Shown here: one piece after another, positions 12,801 to 21,570 of the stretch
Layout: the number at the start of each line of letters is the position of its first letter
Position numbering within the stretch: position 1 is the stretch's first letter
Assembly (NCBI GenBank): GCA_964517125.1
Contig: CAZFBD010000002.1
Span: forward strand, 62,001-126,000
DNA: 64,000 bases
Reading direction: 5' to 3'
DNA from: SHLQ01 sp964517125
GTDB lineage: Bacteria; Actinomycetota; Acidimicrobiia; Acidimicrobiales; SHLQ01
The notes under the pieces: model-generated
Database searches by the model: none
Told to the model about the DNA's origin: nothing
What the model saw: the letters and a program-made list of their open reading frames with translations, nothing else
Program-made: the position numbers and the translations under genes

Positions 12801-13123
12801 CACTCATCGGCGGCGTGCTGTCGATCAAGCTCTCACGGCTCGACTCGAGCATGCTCTTCGTCGCCGCCATCGTGTTCCTGGTCCTCCGCGCCTTTGCGCT
12901 CCGGCGTCGGGAATCCCTGGTCCGGATCAACGGCGTGTCGAAGGGCGAGGGAATTCCCATTTCCGATGATGCCGGAGACGTCTTCACCTTCCGGCACGAT
13001 GCAACGATGTGGATTCGTGGCCGGTCTGGTCGTCGCTCGAACGGCGACCGTCAAGTGAAGGTCGAATCGCCAAACGGCGACGGTTGGGTGGACGCCGACA
13101 CGATCACCGACACCGGCTACTGA
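3890..13123 (+). CDS. Giant modular surface protein (LamG, CSLREA/beta-helix, Ig-like repeats, C-terminal anchor)
   Basis: A GTG start preceded by GGAAG gives a 3077-residue protein. Order of parts: signal peptide (~1-36, ending near V-N-A/A-P), LamG/concanavalin-like domain (~40-255), four modules that each begin with a CSLREA-type segment (near residues 262, 738, 1161 and 1562; key motif C-T-L-R-A-A) followed by a right-handed beta-helix region rich in I-x-G-N and D-L-G repeats, nine Ig-like repeats (~1981-2795), a Thr/Pro-rich linker (~2796-2850), a last cadherin/Ig-like domain (~2853-2940), one membrane helix (~2986-3006) and a ~70-residue cytosolic tail. It has no LPXTG-type signal; anchoring should be by the membrane helix. 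A role in adhesion or glycan binding is inferred from the architecture. The gene follows the GGDEF and kinase genes by 161 nt. Confidence 0.85.
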   Translation: MTGNRRDLFWEHRRAFAAILATALGLSLLLSGSVNAAPSGPAAFWSFENGTGTTVSDSSANGLDGSLVGGAWTGSGAIGGAIDFTGTAHERITVSDPANDLDIGLDEELSLSVWFQSSGTPAVSDFWTLARRRNTGGAPEGYAMFLSGGGPPTITFDLWYGASSSGITIGSPDLTDGGWHHAVGVIDATGMELWLDGVLVGSAPKTSWTSSTAEPFVIGTNADADDSMFDFEGSLDEVAVYSRALTSAEIADLFDDRATAPLVVNSTALDGDASPGNGSCDTGGTNSEGATECTLRAAMEEANAGSHSEIEFSIPTSDPGYNGTWWTVSPTIAGGLLPSITGITRIDATTQPGYTSTPLIALDGADRALEAGIEDGLTAQTATTISGLSIANWSGDGVVVTADDVTLDRSWIGVLPDSAAAGNDATGVDAFGGASRLTVSNSVVSASSFNGIQAAGADLVVVGNLIGVGPDGVTPMGNGRNGIRLYSNAVDAIIGRPGEGNVIGDNGVVGVELDGDPVSATIQSNHIGTDATATVDLGHGESAVLFQETSVDSTVGFSGLAADPAEANVMMFNGGPTPYASVNVRDSVTGMVSIRGNSITRNDGLGIDLGEGSAVSPNDVNDADGGANDTINFPVITAITPSTPGMLTVDFLFDSGVGTYHYDFYSSPAGPDASGFGEGGVWLDVLVAGKSSTGSEAFSHDIPGNVGDVITMTATQSNVTFRTSEFSQFGVAASTTATVNSTGTASDQTPGDGLCNTGSVNSEGLMECTLSAAIQEANAAGAVDTVEFDIPTSDGGYDGINGWWTINDNPTTITTPLTIDGTTQAGTTVNTAAAPAPLNSQPTILIDGTGFSGELLNFASGADNSTVMGLAIGGITTNSGDSAIQFGAVSNMTVVGNHIGVMPDGLTPIPSSEGLAFYLTASNGQVGGTTAADRNLFATNDTDLAMGFDAGLIVIEGNEFGYDVNGDVLSTFSTSAAIDLRSNNQATIGGTTVAQGNRIAGSTGGVLVSGTSRATVLGNEMTGLNRPSIDLGANDGTPNDPGDGDTGPNDLLNTPDNVAATEAAGTISVDFDLDVPAGDYRVEFFTNPGQAHPMTLPWTGSFASAVTVTHLGAGSQAFSHTFAGTAGSVVTATATEDLGGGSYGVTSEPGDSAIAFGSTAVVNSSGDSADSTPGDGLCDTGALNSEGATECTLRAAIAEANANASLSDITFDIPTSDAGHDAPNNLWTISPTTGLGALSNDITIDGSTQPGWVDDPVIVLSGDVGPAGHTGLTITGDGATVRSLSIVSFTNNGIAVLGDDTLLAANWIGVDPTGTIGSNANGVLLSGANDTIIGGSTADANVIAGNRSNGVMAQAASDGTIIRDNSIGTDSSGAIDLGNDGDGVLVNTTGTTRLQNNDIAFNDGDGLATAAASTGDVYIVFNTFRSNGGLGIDLDDDGVTPNDVNDSDTGVNGLLNFPVITGFNEVGANTEITYELDAPAGGYVVIFGRNPSGTDPSGNGEFEDGFGNANIIHPGGGTVSFTTTGYSSLNPGDTVTAHVYGQSVNIGSELSAPLVYAQKVGLVNSTSDVADLSPGDGLCDTGALNSEGDPECTLRAAIAEANASADMTTIEFDIPTSDAGHDAINGWWTIQQLTDFPDITDSVTIDGTTQAGSTVNTTAAGATMDSRLRVMIDGSATAGLEGLRFVAGSDGSALRGLSITGHTKTGGSGVEIESSNVVIAGNHFGMAPDGVTIANTDEAISIFGSANDISVGGTAPADRNMFGGSNGWTIAIGASATDVRVEGNDFGYDATGSTQANTSAGGVRLSNNSQATVGGVAPAQTNRFVGYATAISVRDNAQATALGNSILTGTGVGIDLVGDGATANDPGDADSGVNDLLNHPDITNVTHAAGSVTVTWNLDVPAGDHRIEWFRNPSGTESGALRQGFSLAHTQTVTSTGVAQTGLTTTFVADVDDDISATTTIDTGGGTFTATSEFSAAMETNAAPTVVDPADQTDAENDSISLTIGATDPDSDALAWVASGLPPGLTIGAGSGEISGTLTFTSSGVYSVTATATDPDGESDSTTFNWTVNNTNRVPLVTDPGDQNDAENDIISLTIAGSDPDGTPLTWGATGLPNGLSIAPGTGEVSGTLSYTSSGTSPVTVTATDGTDTTQVQFDWIVANTNRDPVVTDPPTQTNAEGNTVSFTVGGTDPDGQSLFWTATSLPPTLTINSATGEISGTLTFTSAGTYSVTVTARDPENATDSTTFTWQVNNTNLGVTVNSPGDQTNAETDVVSLFINGSDGDNDPLIWTETGLPDGLSIVAGTGEIAGTVSYDAAGGHTVTVTATDPGGASDSTTFNWTIDNTNRAPVVTNPGPQADAENDTISRFVVANDPDGDTLTWTATGLPNGLVIDSATGEVTGVPTYESEGTQTVSVTVADAESGTIASFDWTITNTNRAPIVGGQPDIVSAEDDVILLTNSASDPDGQTVTWAASGLPDGLTIDAANGDITGTISFDAAGPHTVVVTATDPEAASADTTFQWTVDNTNRAPIVTNPPDQTNAEGNVVSFSVGGTDPDGQTIAWSSTGLPTGLTIDPATGLISGTIPFTAAGTWTPSVTATDLEAAATSSSFIWTVTNTNLGVIVNSPGDQQDAEFATVSLFINGSDGDNEPLTWSATGLPDGLSIDTATGEISGTLSGTAAGVSTVQVTASEPSGLSDSTTFEWTVDQVNQAPTLTNPGPQSGTDGTATSLNLTASDPDGDALSWSAIALPPGLTINGTTGRISGTPNTTGSFTVRVTVSDGIDESTRAFVWTITAAAITPPATTTTTAQPAPTTTAAVAPQTTAPPAPTTTRPTQPTSFPSTTVPIEVPDGLAFRPVEARDDTIVIRSQELEILAVLSNDFLNPGTQIVALDQPEAGEVRLLNDGSIVFDPPPGFAGELTFGYTIEDESGTTSSAIVRLVIAVALEQTVGSATVPVSEGLDDVVGAFFTRIGSLIGGVLSIKLSRLDSSMLFVAAIVFLVLRAFALRRRESLVRINGVSKGEGIPISDDAGDVFTFRHDATMWIRGRSGRRSNGDRQVKVESPNGDGWVDADTITDTGY
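4675..9834 (+). repeat. Four CSLREA/beta-helix modules in an A-B-A'-B' order
   Basis: Module starts lie near 4675, 6101, 7370 and 8573. Modules 1 and 3 share T-Q-P-G and D-x-N-D-x-D-x-G-x-N features, while modules 2 and 4 share T-I-D-G-T-T-Q-A-G, G-N-E/D-F-G-Y-D and L-D-V-P-A-G-D. Offsets between like modules are about 2.5-2.7 kb, as expected if a two-module block was duplicated once and then diverged. All are within one reading frame. Confidence 0.75.
9833..12270 (+). repeat. Nine tandem ~270-nt Ig-like (He_PIG-type) repeats
   Basis: Each unit starts N-R/L-x-P/V-x-V, has D-P-D-G near residue 28, G-L-P-x-G-L near 42 and ends in F-x-W-T-V-x-N-T. Units 3 and 7, and units 4 and 8, are clearly closest to each other (4 and 8 both read V-S-L-F-I-N-G-S-D-G-D-N), which suggests that a four-unit block (~1.08 kb) was duplicated. 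Confidence 0.8.
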
Positions 13124-13124
13124 T

Positions 13125-14270
13125 TCAGCTTCCGAGGAGCTCCCGAAGGCCGAACTCGTTGATGAGGCCCTCCATGTCCGAGGGGAACACGCCCAACTCT
13201 TCGTATGCCTGCAGCTCAACTGCGGCTTCGTCGAGACGGTCGAGTCGGCGGAAAACGAAGGCGCGGAACACTCGGGCATCGGGGTAGTCGGGGTCGGAGG
13301 CCACGGAGGCGTCGAGCCAGCGCTCGGCATCGCCGAACAGTTCTTCGGCACCCGACTCGGCGGTGAGCGCGAGCGTCCATCCCCGCCACGCCAGCGCCGG
13401 CGCGTGGTCCTCGTCGGCCTCGAGAATGCCATCGAAGATGGCAAGTGCCGTCGCCGGGTCGGCCAGCTGCACGAAAGTCTCGCCGGCCACCTGCGCCTGC
13501 GCCAGACTGATGCCCTCGGCGGCGAAGTCGATGGGTTCACCCGACTCGATCAGCGGCAGGATCGTTGCCAGTGCAATTCGTTCGCGCAGCTGCCGTTGCG
13601 TCACCAGCTGCTGAGCCACGGGCGACGGGTTCGATGCGTCGAACAGCGCAAGCTCGTCGGCCGCATCGGTGAAGTCTTCGCGGTCGAGCGCCGCCACGGC
13701 CCGGAAGACCCGAACGTCGGAGAACTCCGGGTCGAACTCGATCGCCGTGTCGAAGTCGACTGCCGCGGCGTCCTTGTCGCCGAGCTGGTATCTCAGCCAG
13801 CCGCGGTAGGTCAATGCCTCGACGTTCGTTGGCTGGATCTCCAGCACTTCGGAGTACAGCTCGATCGCACGATCGGGGTCGCCAGAGGTGAACGCGGCTC
13901 CGGCGTCTGCCAACAAACTGACGGTGCTCAGACGAATCTCACCACTGATCTCATCACCTGCGCCGCGGGCTCCGGAGAAGGTGGTCATGGCGAACGCTGC
14001 CAGGCCGGCCACGGCAACCACGGCACCGACCCAGAGAATCGTGCGGCCGATTGGCCGACGCTCTCGGCTGCGGCGGCGCACCTGACCGTTCTCGAGCGCC
14101 CGGCTCAGTTGGGCGGCTCGGGCGGTGTGGTCGTCTCGGAGCGTGGCGTAGTCGTCGGTCTCCAGGTCGCCGGCAGCATGTTCGGCGTCGAGGTCGTCGA
14201 GGGAGACAAGGAGATGATCGAGTTCCTCGCTCAGGCGTTCCCGCTCGCTGCGGGTGAGCACCTCATCCAT
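13125..14270 (-). CDS. CcmI/CycH-like TPR protein of cytochrome c maturation
   Basis: The 381-residue protein has a helical, charged N-terminal part (~1-65), one transmembrane helix (~75-95) and then repeated tetratricopeptide-like units (first clear one around A-I-E-L-Y-S-E-V-L-E-I-Q-P). It is the last gene of the ccm operon and overlaps ccmH by 8 nt. In System I, CcmI (CycH) holds apocytochrome c for the CcmFH heme-ligation step, and its place here suggests the same job. Topology differs from the proteobacterial protein: one helix rather than two. It ends one base before the stop of the convergent giant surface-protein gene, so the two transcription units meet tail to tail with no visible terminator between them. 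Confidence 0.75.
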   Translation of the reverse strand: MDEVLTRSERERLSEELDHLLVSLDDLDAEHAAGDLETDDYATLRDDHTARAAQLSRALENGQVRRRSRERRPIGRTILWVGAVVAVAGLAAFAMTTFSGARGAGDEISGEIRLSTVSLLADAGAAFTSGDPDRAIELYSEVLEIQPTNVEALTYRGWLRYQLGDKDAAAVDFDTAIEFDPEFSDVRVFRAVAALDREDFTDAADELALFDASNPSPVAQQLVTQRQLRERIALATILPLIESGEPIDFAAEGISLAQAQVAGETFVQLADPATALAIFDGILEADEDHAPALAWRGWTLALTAESGAEELFGDAERWLDASVASDPDYPDARVFRAFVFRRLDRLDEAAVELQAYEELGVFPSDMEGLINEFGLRELLGS

Positions 14271-14730
14271 CGGAGCGTTCTTGGCGCAAGCGGGCGACGA
14301 GGTCCTCGTCGGCCTGGCTGGCCTCGTGGGTCTCGGCGTTGCGCCACTTCATGAACACCGCGGTAAGGCCAGCGAACCCGAACACCATGGCGAACACCGG
14401 GAGGACCCAAACGAGCCCAACGATGCCACTGGCCCGTGGTCGCAGGTCGATGGATTCGTCGTAGCTGGCGATGAGGAAGTCGGTGATCTCCTCATCGGTC
14501 TCGCCGGCATCGACCTGGCGACGGATCTCCAGGCGGATCTCCTGCGCCACGACAGCGTTGGATTCGGCGACCGACTGGCCGTCGCAGGTTGGGCAGGCGA
14601 AGTCTTCGGACAGCGCACGCACCCGGTCCTCGTTGGTACGCGGTGGCCCATCGACCTGCGTGGACAACACGAGCGCGGAAAGCGCTGCTGCCACCACGAC
14701 GAGCCAGGCAATTCGACGACCGCTGGTCAT
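14263..14730 (-). CDS. ccmH: CcmH, apocytochrome c thiol-disulfide factor
   Basis: The 155-residue protein starts with a signal-anchor helix (~7-24), then carries the family motif F-A-C-P-T-C-D-G-Q-S with redox cysteines C46 and C49, and ends with a second helix (~103-126). CcmH reduces or presents apocytochrome c cysteines on the outer face of the membrane before heme attachment. The domain following the motif (S-V-A-E-S-N-A) matches the family closely. Start ATG overlaps the ccmG stop by 4 nt (ATGA), and the stop overlaps the TPR gene. Confidence 0.93.
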   Translation of the reverse strand: MTSGRRIAWLVVVAAALSALVLSTQVDGPPRTNEDRVRALSEDFACPTCDGQSVAESNAVVAQEIRLEIRRQVDAGETDEEITDFLIASYDESIDLRPRASGIVGLVWVLPVFAMVFGFAGLTAVFMKWRNAETHEASQADEDLVARLRQERSDG

Positions 14731-15301
14731 GAGCTCAACCCGGCAAGTCGGGCAATCTCGGCGTCGAGACCCAGGGCATCGACCCCGCCAATGAACTTCG
14801 ACACGATCACGCCGGCCGGGTTCACGATGAATGTCTCGGGCACCGCAGCCACGCCATAGCCGATCGCGTAGCGGCCGGTGTCCGACGCCAGGACCGGCCA
14901 GTCGCCGCCGTTCTCCTCGAAGAACTCGGCCACGTTCGCGCGGCTGTCGCTGAACGCAACGCTCACGACAACGGCATCACCAATCTGCTCATGGCGCTCG
15001 CTGAACTGGATGAGTTCCGGGTGTTCCTCGATGCAGGGAATGCACGTGGTCTGGAAGAAGTTCACGACCACCCATTTCCCACGTTCGTCGGCCAGCGAGA
15101 AGGTGCTGCCGTCCAGGGTCTCGCCCTCGATCTGCGGCGCAGCCTGGTTGAGCAACGAGCTGCGCGGCACACCGCTGTCGCCTTCAGAGGTGGCAAGCAC
15201 GGCGATGAACAGCCCCAGCACCAGGGCAACCGGGATCGAGACCCAGAACGCCAACCGGTTCGGCCCGGAACTGACCTCGAGCGGCTGGCCTTCGTCGTTG
15301 G

Positions 15302-15305
<4 letters not shown>
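14727..15305 (-). CDS. ccmG: CcmG/DsbE-type thioredoxin-like protein
   Basis: The 192-residue protein has an N-terminal membrane anchor (~18-38) and a thioredoxin fold with active-site C88-I-P-C91 and the cis-proline loop V-P-E-T-F. Such proteins keep the heme-binding cysteines of apocytochrome c reduced outside the cytoplasmic membrane. An open frame extends 41 codons upstream, inside ccmF, but the ATG at 15305 is preferred because it forms the usual ATGA overlap with the ccmF stop and gives a normal N-terminus. Confidence 0.92.
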
Positions 15306-17253
<1,948 letters not shown>

Positions 17254-17254
<1 letters not shown>

Positions 17255-17838
17255 CAGGACTCGGGGGCGTCCAGGGCATCGGTGCCGCAGGACGCGGCCT
17301 GTTCGATGCGGTCTGTTCGGTAGTCGTTGTCGTGTTTCACGAGCATCTCATCGCTCTCGAAGAGCCAACCGTCTCCGGCACTGCCGTCCCAAGAGGTGTC
17401 GATGGCTGCGGAAACATCGGAGGTCGGGTTCTGCCACCGCCCCTCGAGCACCACAGGCACACCCATTTGGAAGCTCTCCGCCACGTTGCCCCGGTGAACG
17501 ACGTCGACGGCGATACCGTCGCAGGCCACGCTGAACAGTACGACCGAGGCACCGTTGAGTTCCTGGTCATCCTCCACGAGCGCGATTGGGGAACCGAGCA
17601 GCCGGAATCGGCGTTCTCCCAGCTCGTCCCGGTCGGCGACAGCATCGTTGGCTTCGTTCAGTGACAGCGTCGCTCCGCTCAGTCCCTGGAAGAGCACGAA
17701 GCCGACCACGACAAAGACGGCCACCAGCACGAGGCTGGGCCCGAGCTTGCGGCCACGCGGGATGTCGTCGATCTTGCGCGGCGTGAGGTCGAGTGCGTCG
17801 TCTCCGGCGTCAGGGGATTCAGGATCGATGTGCACCAT
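17254..17838 (-). CDS. ccmE: CcmE, heme chaperone
   Basis: The 194-residue protein has a basic cytosolic N-terminus, one anchor helix (~33-51) and an OB-fold domain outside the membrane. The heme-binding histidine and tyrosine are kept as H169-x3-Y173 in L-V-K-H-D-N-D-Y, which corresponds to the covalent-heme histidine of proteobacterial CcmE. A stretch rich in Asp, Ser and Gly (~136-160) before this motif looks like an insertion relative to shorter family members. It lies between ccmD and ccmF with one-base overlaps on both sides. Confidence 0.9.
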
Positions 17839-18005
17839 CAGGACTCTCCGATGCGATCTGCTTCACGAGTGGACATCCACCGTTGCTTCTCCACGGGCAC
17901 GCGCTTCGCGAGCCGGTTGCCGCGCTGAACCAGGGTGAAGGTGTAGAGACCAATGATGAGGAAGGCACTTCCCCATCCGGCGATGAGGTATCCGACATGG
18001 GTCAT
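17838..18005 (-). CDS. ccmD: CcmD-like small membrane protein
   Basis: A 55-codon gene between ccmC and ccmE. It has one membrane helix (~5-27, starting V-G-Y-L-I-A-G-W-G) and a positively charged cytosolic tail, the layout of CcmD. In System I this protein is needed to release holo-CcmE from the CcmABC complex. The ATG overlaps the ccmC stop (ATGA) and the stop overlaps the ccmE start (TGATG), which strongly supports it as a real gene. Sequence conservation in this family is low, so the call rests on position, size and topology. Confidence 0.88.
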   Translation of the reverse strand: MTHVGYLIAGWGSAFLIIGLYTFTLVQRGNRLAKRVPVEKQRWMSTREADRIGES

Positions 18006-18832
18006 GAGTGTTCTCCTGTTCCGGTATCGACGGCCGCACTGACGACCTCGGTCTGTTGGGCTTCGGCTCGCCGTTGCTCCAGGGCATCGGCCAGGCCGAA
18101 TCGTTCGTTCTGACGTTCGAGCCATCCGACGCGGAATCCCTTGATGAGGAGCCAGGCGTAGCCGGCGATGCCGAACAGAATTGCGTACATGAACGTGAAC
18201 AGCGTGAGGTCTTCGATCGCTGCATCGGTGATCGTGGACTGTTGGTGAAGTGTCTGGCTGGCCCACCACTCGACCGACTGGTTCACGATGACAGCGTTGA
18301 TGATGAGCAACACACCCACGATTGCGGCCCGCTTCGCCCGTGATTCTGCGGTGCCTTCCAGGCGGCGGACGGCAAGGTAGCCGAGCGAGAGCATGAACAG
18401 GACGAGCATGGTCATGAGGCGGACGTCGTCCCACCGCCAGTAGGTGTTCCAGATTGGGCGACCCCAGATGGAGCCGGTGATCAGCGTGAGGCCGGCCGTC
18501 ACGGCACCGATCTCGGCGGAAGCACCAGCGACGATGTCCCACCAGACGGAGCGGCGAACGAGGACCATGCCCGAGCCGAGGGCGGTGACGGCGAAGGCGA
18601 GGTAGGAGACGATGGCCACGGGCACGTGGACGTAGATGAGCCGAACGGCGTCGAACTGGCCAATCTCGTCACCGGACGCCGCGTCGATGCGGACATCGGG
18701 GTCGGTGGCGACGAAGGCGAGCCACAGCAGAACGGCAAGCGCCACCAGAAGACTCCAGCCGAGGATTCGGGTGGTTCGGGAGCCGGTGGCATGTTCCGGC
18801 ATGAGGTTCGGCGTTTGGACTGTGGACATCAT
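18002..18832 (-). CDS. ccmC: CcmC, heme-handling membrane protein
   Basis: The 276-residue protein has six predicted membrane segments and the WWD-type motif W-G-R-P-I-W-N-T-Y-W-R-W-D-D-V-R. CcmC loads heme onto CcmE on the outer face of the membrane. Two adjacent ATG codons (18832 and 18829) overlap the ccmB stop (ATGATG), with a GAAGAGGG ribosome site just upstream; the first was taken. A longer open frame inside ccmB was rejected for this reason. Confidence 0.93.
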   Translation of the reverse strand: MMSTVQTPNLMPEHATGSRTTRILGWSLLVALAVLLWLAFVATDPDVRIDAASGDEIGQFDAVRLIYVHVPVAIVSYLAFAVTALGSGMVLVRRSVWWDIVAGASAEIGAVTAGLTLITGSIWGRPIWNTYWRWDDVRLMTMLVLFMLSLGYLAVRRLEGTAESRAKRAAIVGVLLIINAVIVNQSVEWWASQTLHQQSTITDAAIEDLTLFTFMYAILFGIAGYAWLLIKGFRVGWLERQNERFGLADALEQRRAEAQQTEVVSAAVDTGTGEHS

Positions 18833-19497
18833 CCCTCTTCCATGAGTGCGCCGTGGCCGACCGACCCCAGCGCCAGATACAGCAGTGCGAAACCGACGAG
18901 CGAAAGCAGCCAGGACCAACCGTCGGTGGCGACAGATCCCATTGCGTCCCCGAACGCGCGTGATGCGCTGATGACAACCGGAGCAAGGACGGGCAACAAC
19001 AGGATTGGCAAGATGGTCTCCCGGGCACGCTGACCAGACAGCAGCGCGCCATAGAGCGTACCTGCGGCGCCCACGCCGATGACCGCCGCAACCGTGGTCA
19101 ACAACAGCAGCGCCACATCGTCCACGGGAGCGGCGTAGAGAATCAGAACGCCGCCGAGCAACACGAGTGCAAGGAGCAGCAGCTGGGCGATGAGCGCCAG
19201 CGCTTTTCCAAGGAACACCGACGCCGGATGCAGCCCCGACATGAGCAGGCCTTCGTCGGCGCCGTCACCATCCTCGAGCGAGACCGACCGGTGTACTGCA
19301 AGCAGCGCAGAAAGCACCACGGCGACCCAATAGAGGCCTGGGGTGAATGTGGCGAGCGTGGCGCTGTCGGCATCGAGGGCGAACCCGAACAGAACCAGCA
19401 CAAGCAGAGCGAAGGGCACGACCTGGTTCAGGGCAACCCGTGAGCGCATCTCCACCCGGAGGTCCTTTCCGGCGACGAGCATGATGTCAGCCAGCAT
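18829..19497 (-). CDS. ccmB: CcmB, ABC transporter permease for cytochrome c maturation
   Basis: The 222-residue protein has six membrane helices and the family pattern L-E-D-G-D-G-A-D-E-G-L-L after helix 2. Together with CcmA and CcmC it forms the ABC complex that drives release of holo-CcmE. The ATG at 19497 follows a strong GGAGGAAGCCC ribosome site located within the last codons of ccmA, giving an 11-nt overlap; the longer upstream frame was rejected. Confidence 0.92.
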   Translation of the reverse strand: MLADIMLVAGKDLRVEMRSRVALNQVVPFALLVLVLFGFALDADSATLATFTPGLYWVAVVLSALLAVHRSVSLEDGDGADEGLLMSGLHPASVFLGKALALIAQLLLLALVLLGGVLILYAAPVDDVALLLLTTVAAVIGVGAAGTLYGALLSGQRARETILPILLLPVLAPVVISASRAFGDAMGSVATDGWSWLLSLVGFALLYLALGSVGHGALMEEG

Positions 19498-20137
19498 GGG
19501 CTTCCTCCATGACGAGGCCGCCGGCGATCGTGACCTGTCGGTCGACCACGGGGCGGACGCGGTCCAGTTCATGGGAGGCCACCAGCACGGTGGCTCCCGC
19601 GGCGGTCGCATCGCGGATCAGATCGTCGACGACGTCGCGTCCAGCCTGGTCGAGGCCGGCGTGTGGCTCGTCGAGGAGCCACAGTTCGGGACGTCGCGCC
19701 GCTGCGACGGCGAGTGCCGTACGTCGCCGTTGGCCGGCCGAGAGCTGTCGGGTCGGTACGTCCATGAGCCGGGCATCGATGCGCATGCGTTCCACGGCGC
19801 TGTCGAGCTCACCATCGGTGGCCCCAACCGCCCGCGCCCAGAAGCGCAGGTTCTCCTGAACCGTGAGGTCGTCATAGAGCATGGTCTTGTGGCCGACGAG
19901 TCCGACGCGGCGGCGGATCGCTCGGCGTTCCGTGTGCAGATCGTGCCCGAGAATCTGCCCTTCGCCGGTGTCGGCCCGGTGCAGGCCGGCGCACAGACGA
20001 AGCAGCGTGGACTTTCCCGCACCGTTTGGCCCCTGCAGCAGGACGGACTCGCCCGGGTTCACGTCGAGGGTCGCGCCAGCAAGTGCTGGGAACGGTCCAA
20101 GCAGGACCACGACGTTGCGAATGGACACCACCGACAC
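19487..20137 (-). CDS. ccmA: CcmA, ABC transporter ATPase for cytochrome c maturation
   Basis: The 216-residue ATPase has Walker A G-P-N-G-A-G-K-S-T (~37-45), signature L-S-A-G-Q, and Walker B L-W-L-L-D-E-P with the D-loop A-G-L-D. It is the first gene of the operon. The GTG start at 20137 has a TAGCGT -10 hexamer (20151-20146) 8 nt upstream, which marks the likely operon promoter and a leaderless or near-leaderless mRNA. The sortase gene diverges from the same 158-bp spacer. Confidence 0.93.
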   Translation of the reverse strand: MSVVSIRNVVVLLGPFPALAGATLDVNPGESVLLQGPNGAGKSTLLRLCAGLHRADTGEGQILGHDLHTERRAIRRRVGLVGHKTMLYDDLTVQENLRFWARAVGATDGELDSAVERMRIDARLMDVPTRQLSAGQRRRTALAVAAARRPELWLLDEPHAGLDQAGRDVVDDLIRDATAAGATVLVASHELDRVRPVVDRQVTIAGGLVMEEAHAG

Positions 20138-20295
20138 GTGGATCGACGCTAGCGGGACCCGACCCCGTCGCCCCGTTCAAACACCGGATCGACACGGGAT
20201 TCCGGGGCTTTCTTAGCCGGTTCTCACGTGCCCTTACCTGATTCTTTCTGGCGACCTCTCCCTGTGGCGCGCACGGGACCGATACGTTCACCATC

Positions 20296-21516
20296 ATGGC
20301 TTCCCGGATCCTTGGCTCAGTCGGCCGGTTCTTCATCACGTCGGGCATCGTCGTTCTGCTCTTCGTCGGATACCAGCTCTGGGGCACCGGTCTGCAGGAA
20401 GCCGCGGCACAGGGCAGTCTGGACTCCGAGTTCGATGAGCTGTTGGGCGACCTCGAGGACCCTGGCACCGCAGCGGCACCGGCCACGACCACAACAACCA
20501 CGGTTGCCCCCTCGACGTCGGCGGTGTCGGCCACGAGCACCACGACCGTGCCGCCTTCCACGACAACGACCACCAGCAACACCATCCCGGTGTTCGAAGA
20601 CGACCTCGCCGAAGCGCTCTACCGCGACGGAGGCGAGGCGATTGCCCGGATCATCGCTCCATCCATCGACATCCGAAAGGTCGTCGTCGAGGGGGTGAAG
20701 GTCGAGGACCTTCGCAACGGCCCCGGTCACTATCGGGCCACCGTTCTCCCGGGCCAGGCCGGCAACTCCGGGATCGCCGGCCACCGGACCACCTACGGGG
20801 CTCCGTTCAACCGAATCGACGAACTCGTCCCCGGCGACGAGATCAATGTGCGCACGGTGCAGGGTTTCTTCACCTATCGGGTCATTCCCGCCGGAGAGGC
20901 CTTCGCCGCCGACCGACTTCCACCCAATGTCGACTTCCGTGTTCCCGAGGGCGACGAGGATCTGGGGCACATCATTGTTGGCCCGGAAGCAACGTGGGTG
21001 CTTGGCGACTTCGGCGACAACCGCCTCACGCTCACGGCATGCCATCCGAAGTACTCGGCGAGGCAGCGAATCATCGTCGCCGCTGTCCTCGTGGGCGAAC
21101 CCGTTGACGCTCCCCCGCCACCAGCCGAGTACCTGCATGCCGACGACACGCTCGCCACCGAGAACACGGTTGCCGTCGAAGAAGCCACGGGGATCGATGC
21201 CGACGGGAACATCGTCGACACGAGCCTCAGCGGCGAGGACATCCCTGCTGGCTCCGAACAGGAACCGACCTCGGCGGAGGATGGCCGAGCTGCCTTCGTC
21301 GACGAGGTGTCGCTCGACGAGGGACTGAATGGCGATGCCGATGCACTCGTTCCAGCGTTGTTGTGGGGAGCTGCTGCCATTGCCGTCTACCTCGCGTTCA
21401 AGGAGCTGGCTCGACGCTGGAAGCTGTGGCCGTCCATTGCCCTCGGGATTCTGCCGGTGGTCGTACTCATGGGCCTGAGCTTCGAAAAGATCGACCGGTA
21501 TCTGCCCGCCGGTTGA
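20296..21516 (+). CDS. Class E-type sortase with C-terminal membrane segments
   Basis: The 406-residue protein has an N-terminal anchor helix (~9-30), a Thr/Ser/Pro-rich stalk (~55-100), a sortase domain (~113-265) and two more hydrophobic helices near the C-terminus (~350-370 and 378-396). Catalytic residues are visible as H163 (A-G-H-R-T-T-Y-G), C249 (L-T-A-C-H-P) and R258. The H-R-T-T-Y-G and T-x-C-H-P motifs are those of class E sortases, which cut LAXTG-like signals on Actinobacteria. A ~70-residue acidic linker follows the domain. No matching substrate signal was found in this window. A TACGTT hexamer ends 7 nt before the ATG, suggesting a leaderless mRNA. Confidence 0.88.
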   Translation: MASRILGSVGRFFITSGIVVLLFVGYQLWGTGLQEAAAQGSLDSEFDELLGDLEDPGTAAAPATTTTTTVAPSTSAVSATSTTTVPPSTTTTTSNTIPVFEDDLAEALYRDGGEAIARIIAPSIDIRKVVVEGVKVEDLRNGPGHYRATVLPGQAGNSGIAGHRTTYGAPFNRIDELVPGDEINVRTVQGFFTYRVIPAGEAFAADRLPPNVDFRVPEGDEDLGHIIVGPEATWVLGDFGDNRLTLTACHPKYSARQRIIVAAVLVGEPVDAPPPPAEYLHADDTLATENTVAVEEATGIDADGNIVDTSLSGEDIPAGSEQEPTSAEDGRAAFVDEVSLDEGLNGDADALVPALLWGAAAIAVYLAFKELARRWKLWPSIALGILPVVVLMGLSFEKIDRYLPAG

Positions 21517-21570
21517 GAAGTCGTGGCACCGACTTCACCTTCGGCCCTGCACTCGCTACCGTCAGACCTC

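Noticed and set aside
12001..12987. Antisense frame of 328 codons opposite the C-terminal part of the surface protein
   Set aside because: Mirror of repeated Thr/Ser codons; no similarity or start signals.
3890..13123. Surface protein as a substrate of the sortase at 20296
   Set aside because: No LPXTG or LAXTG signal before the C-terminal membrane helix, and the cytosolic tail is far too long for a sortase substrate.
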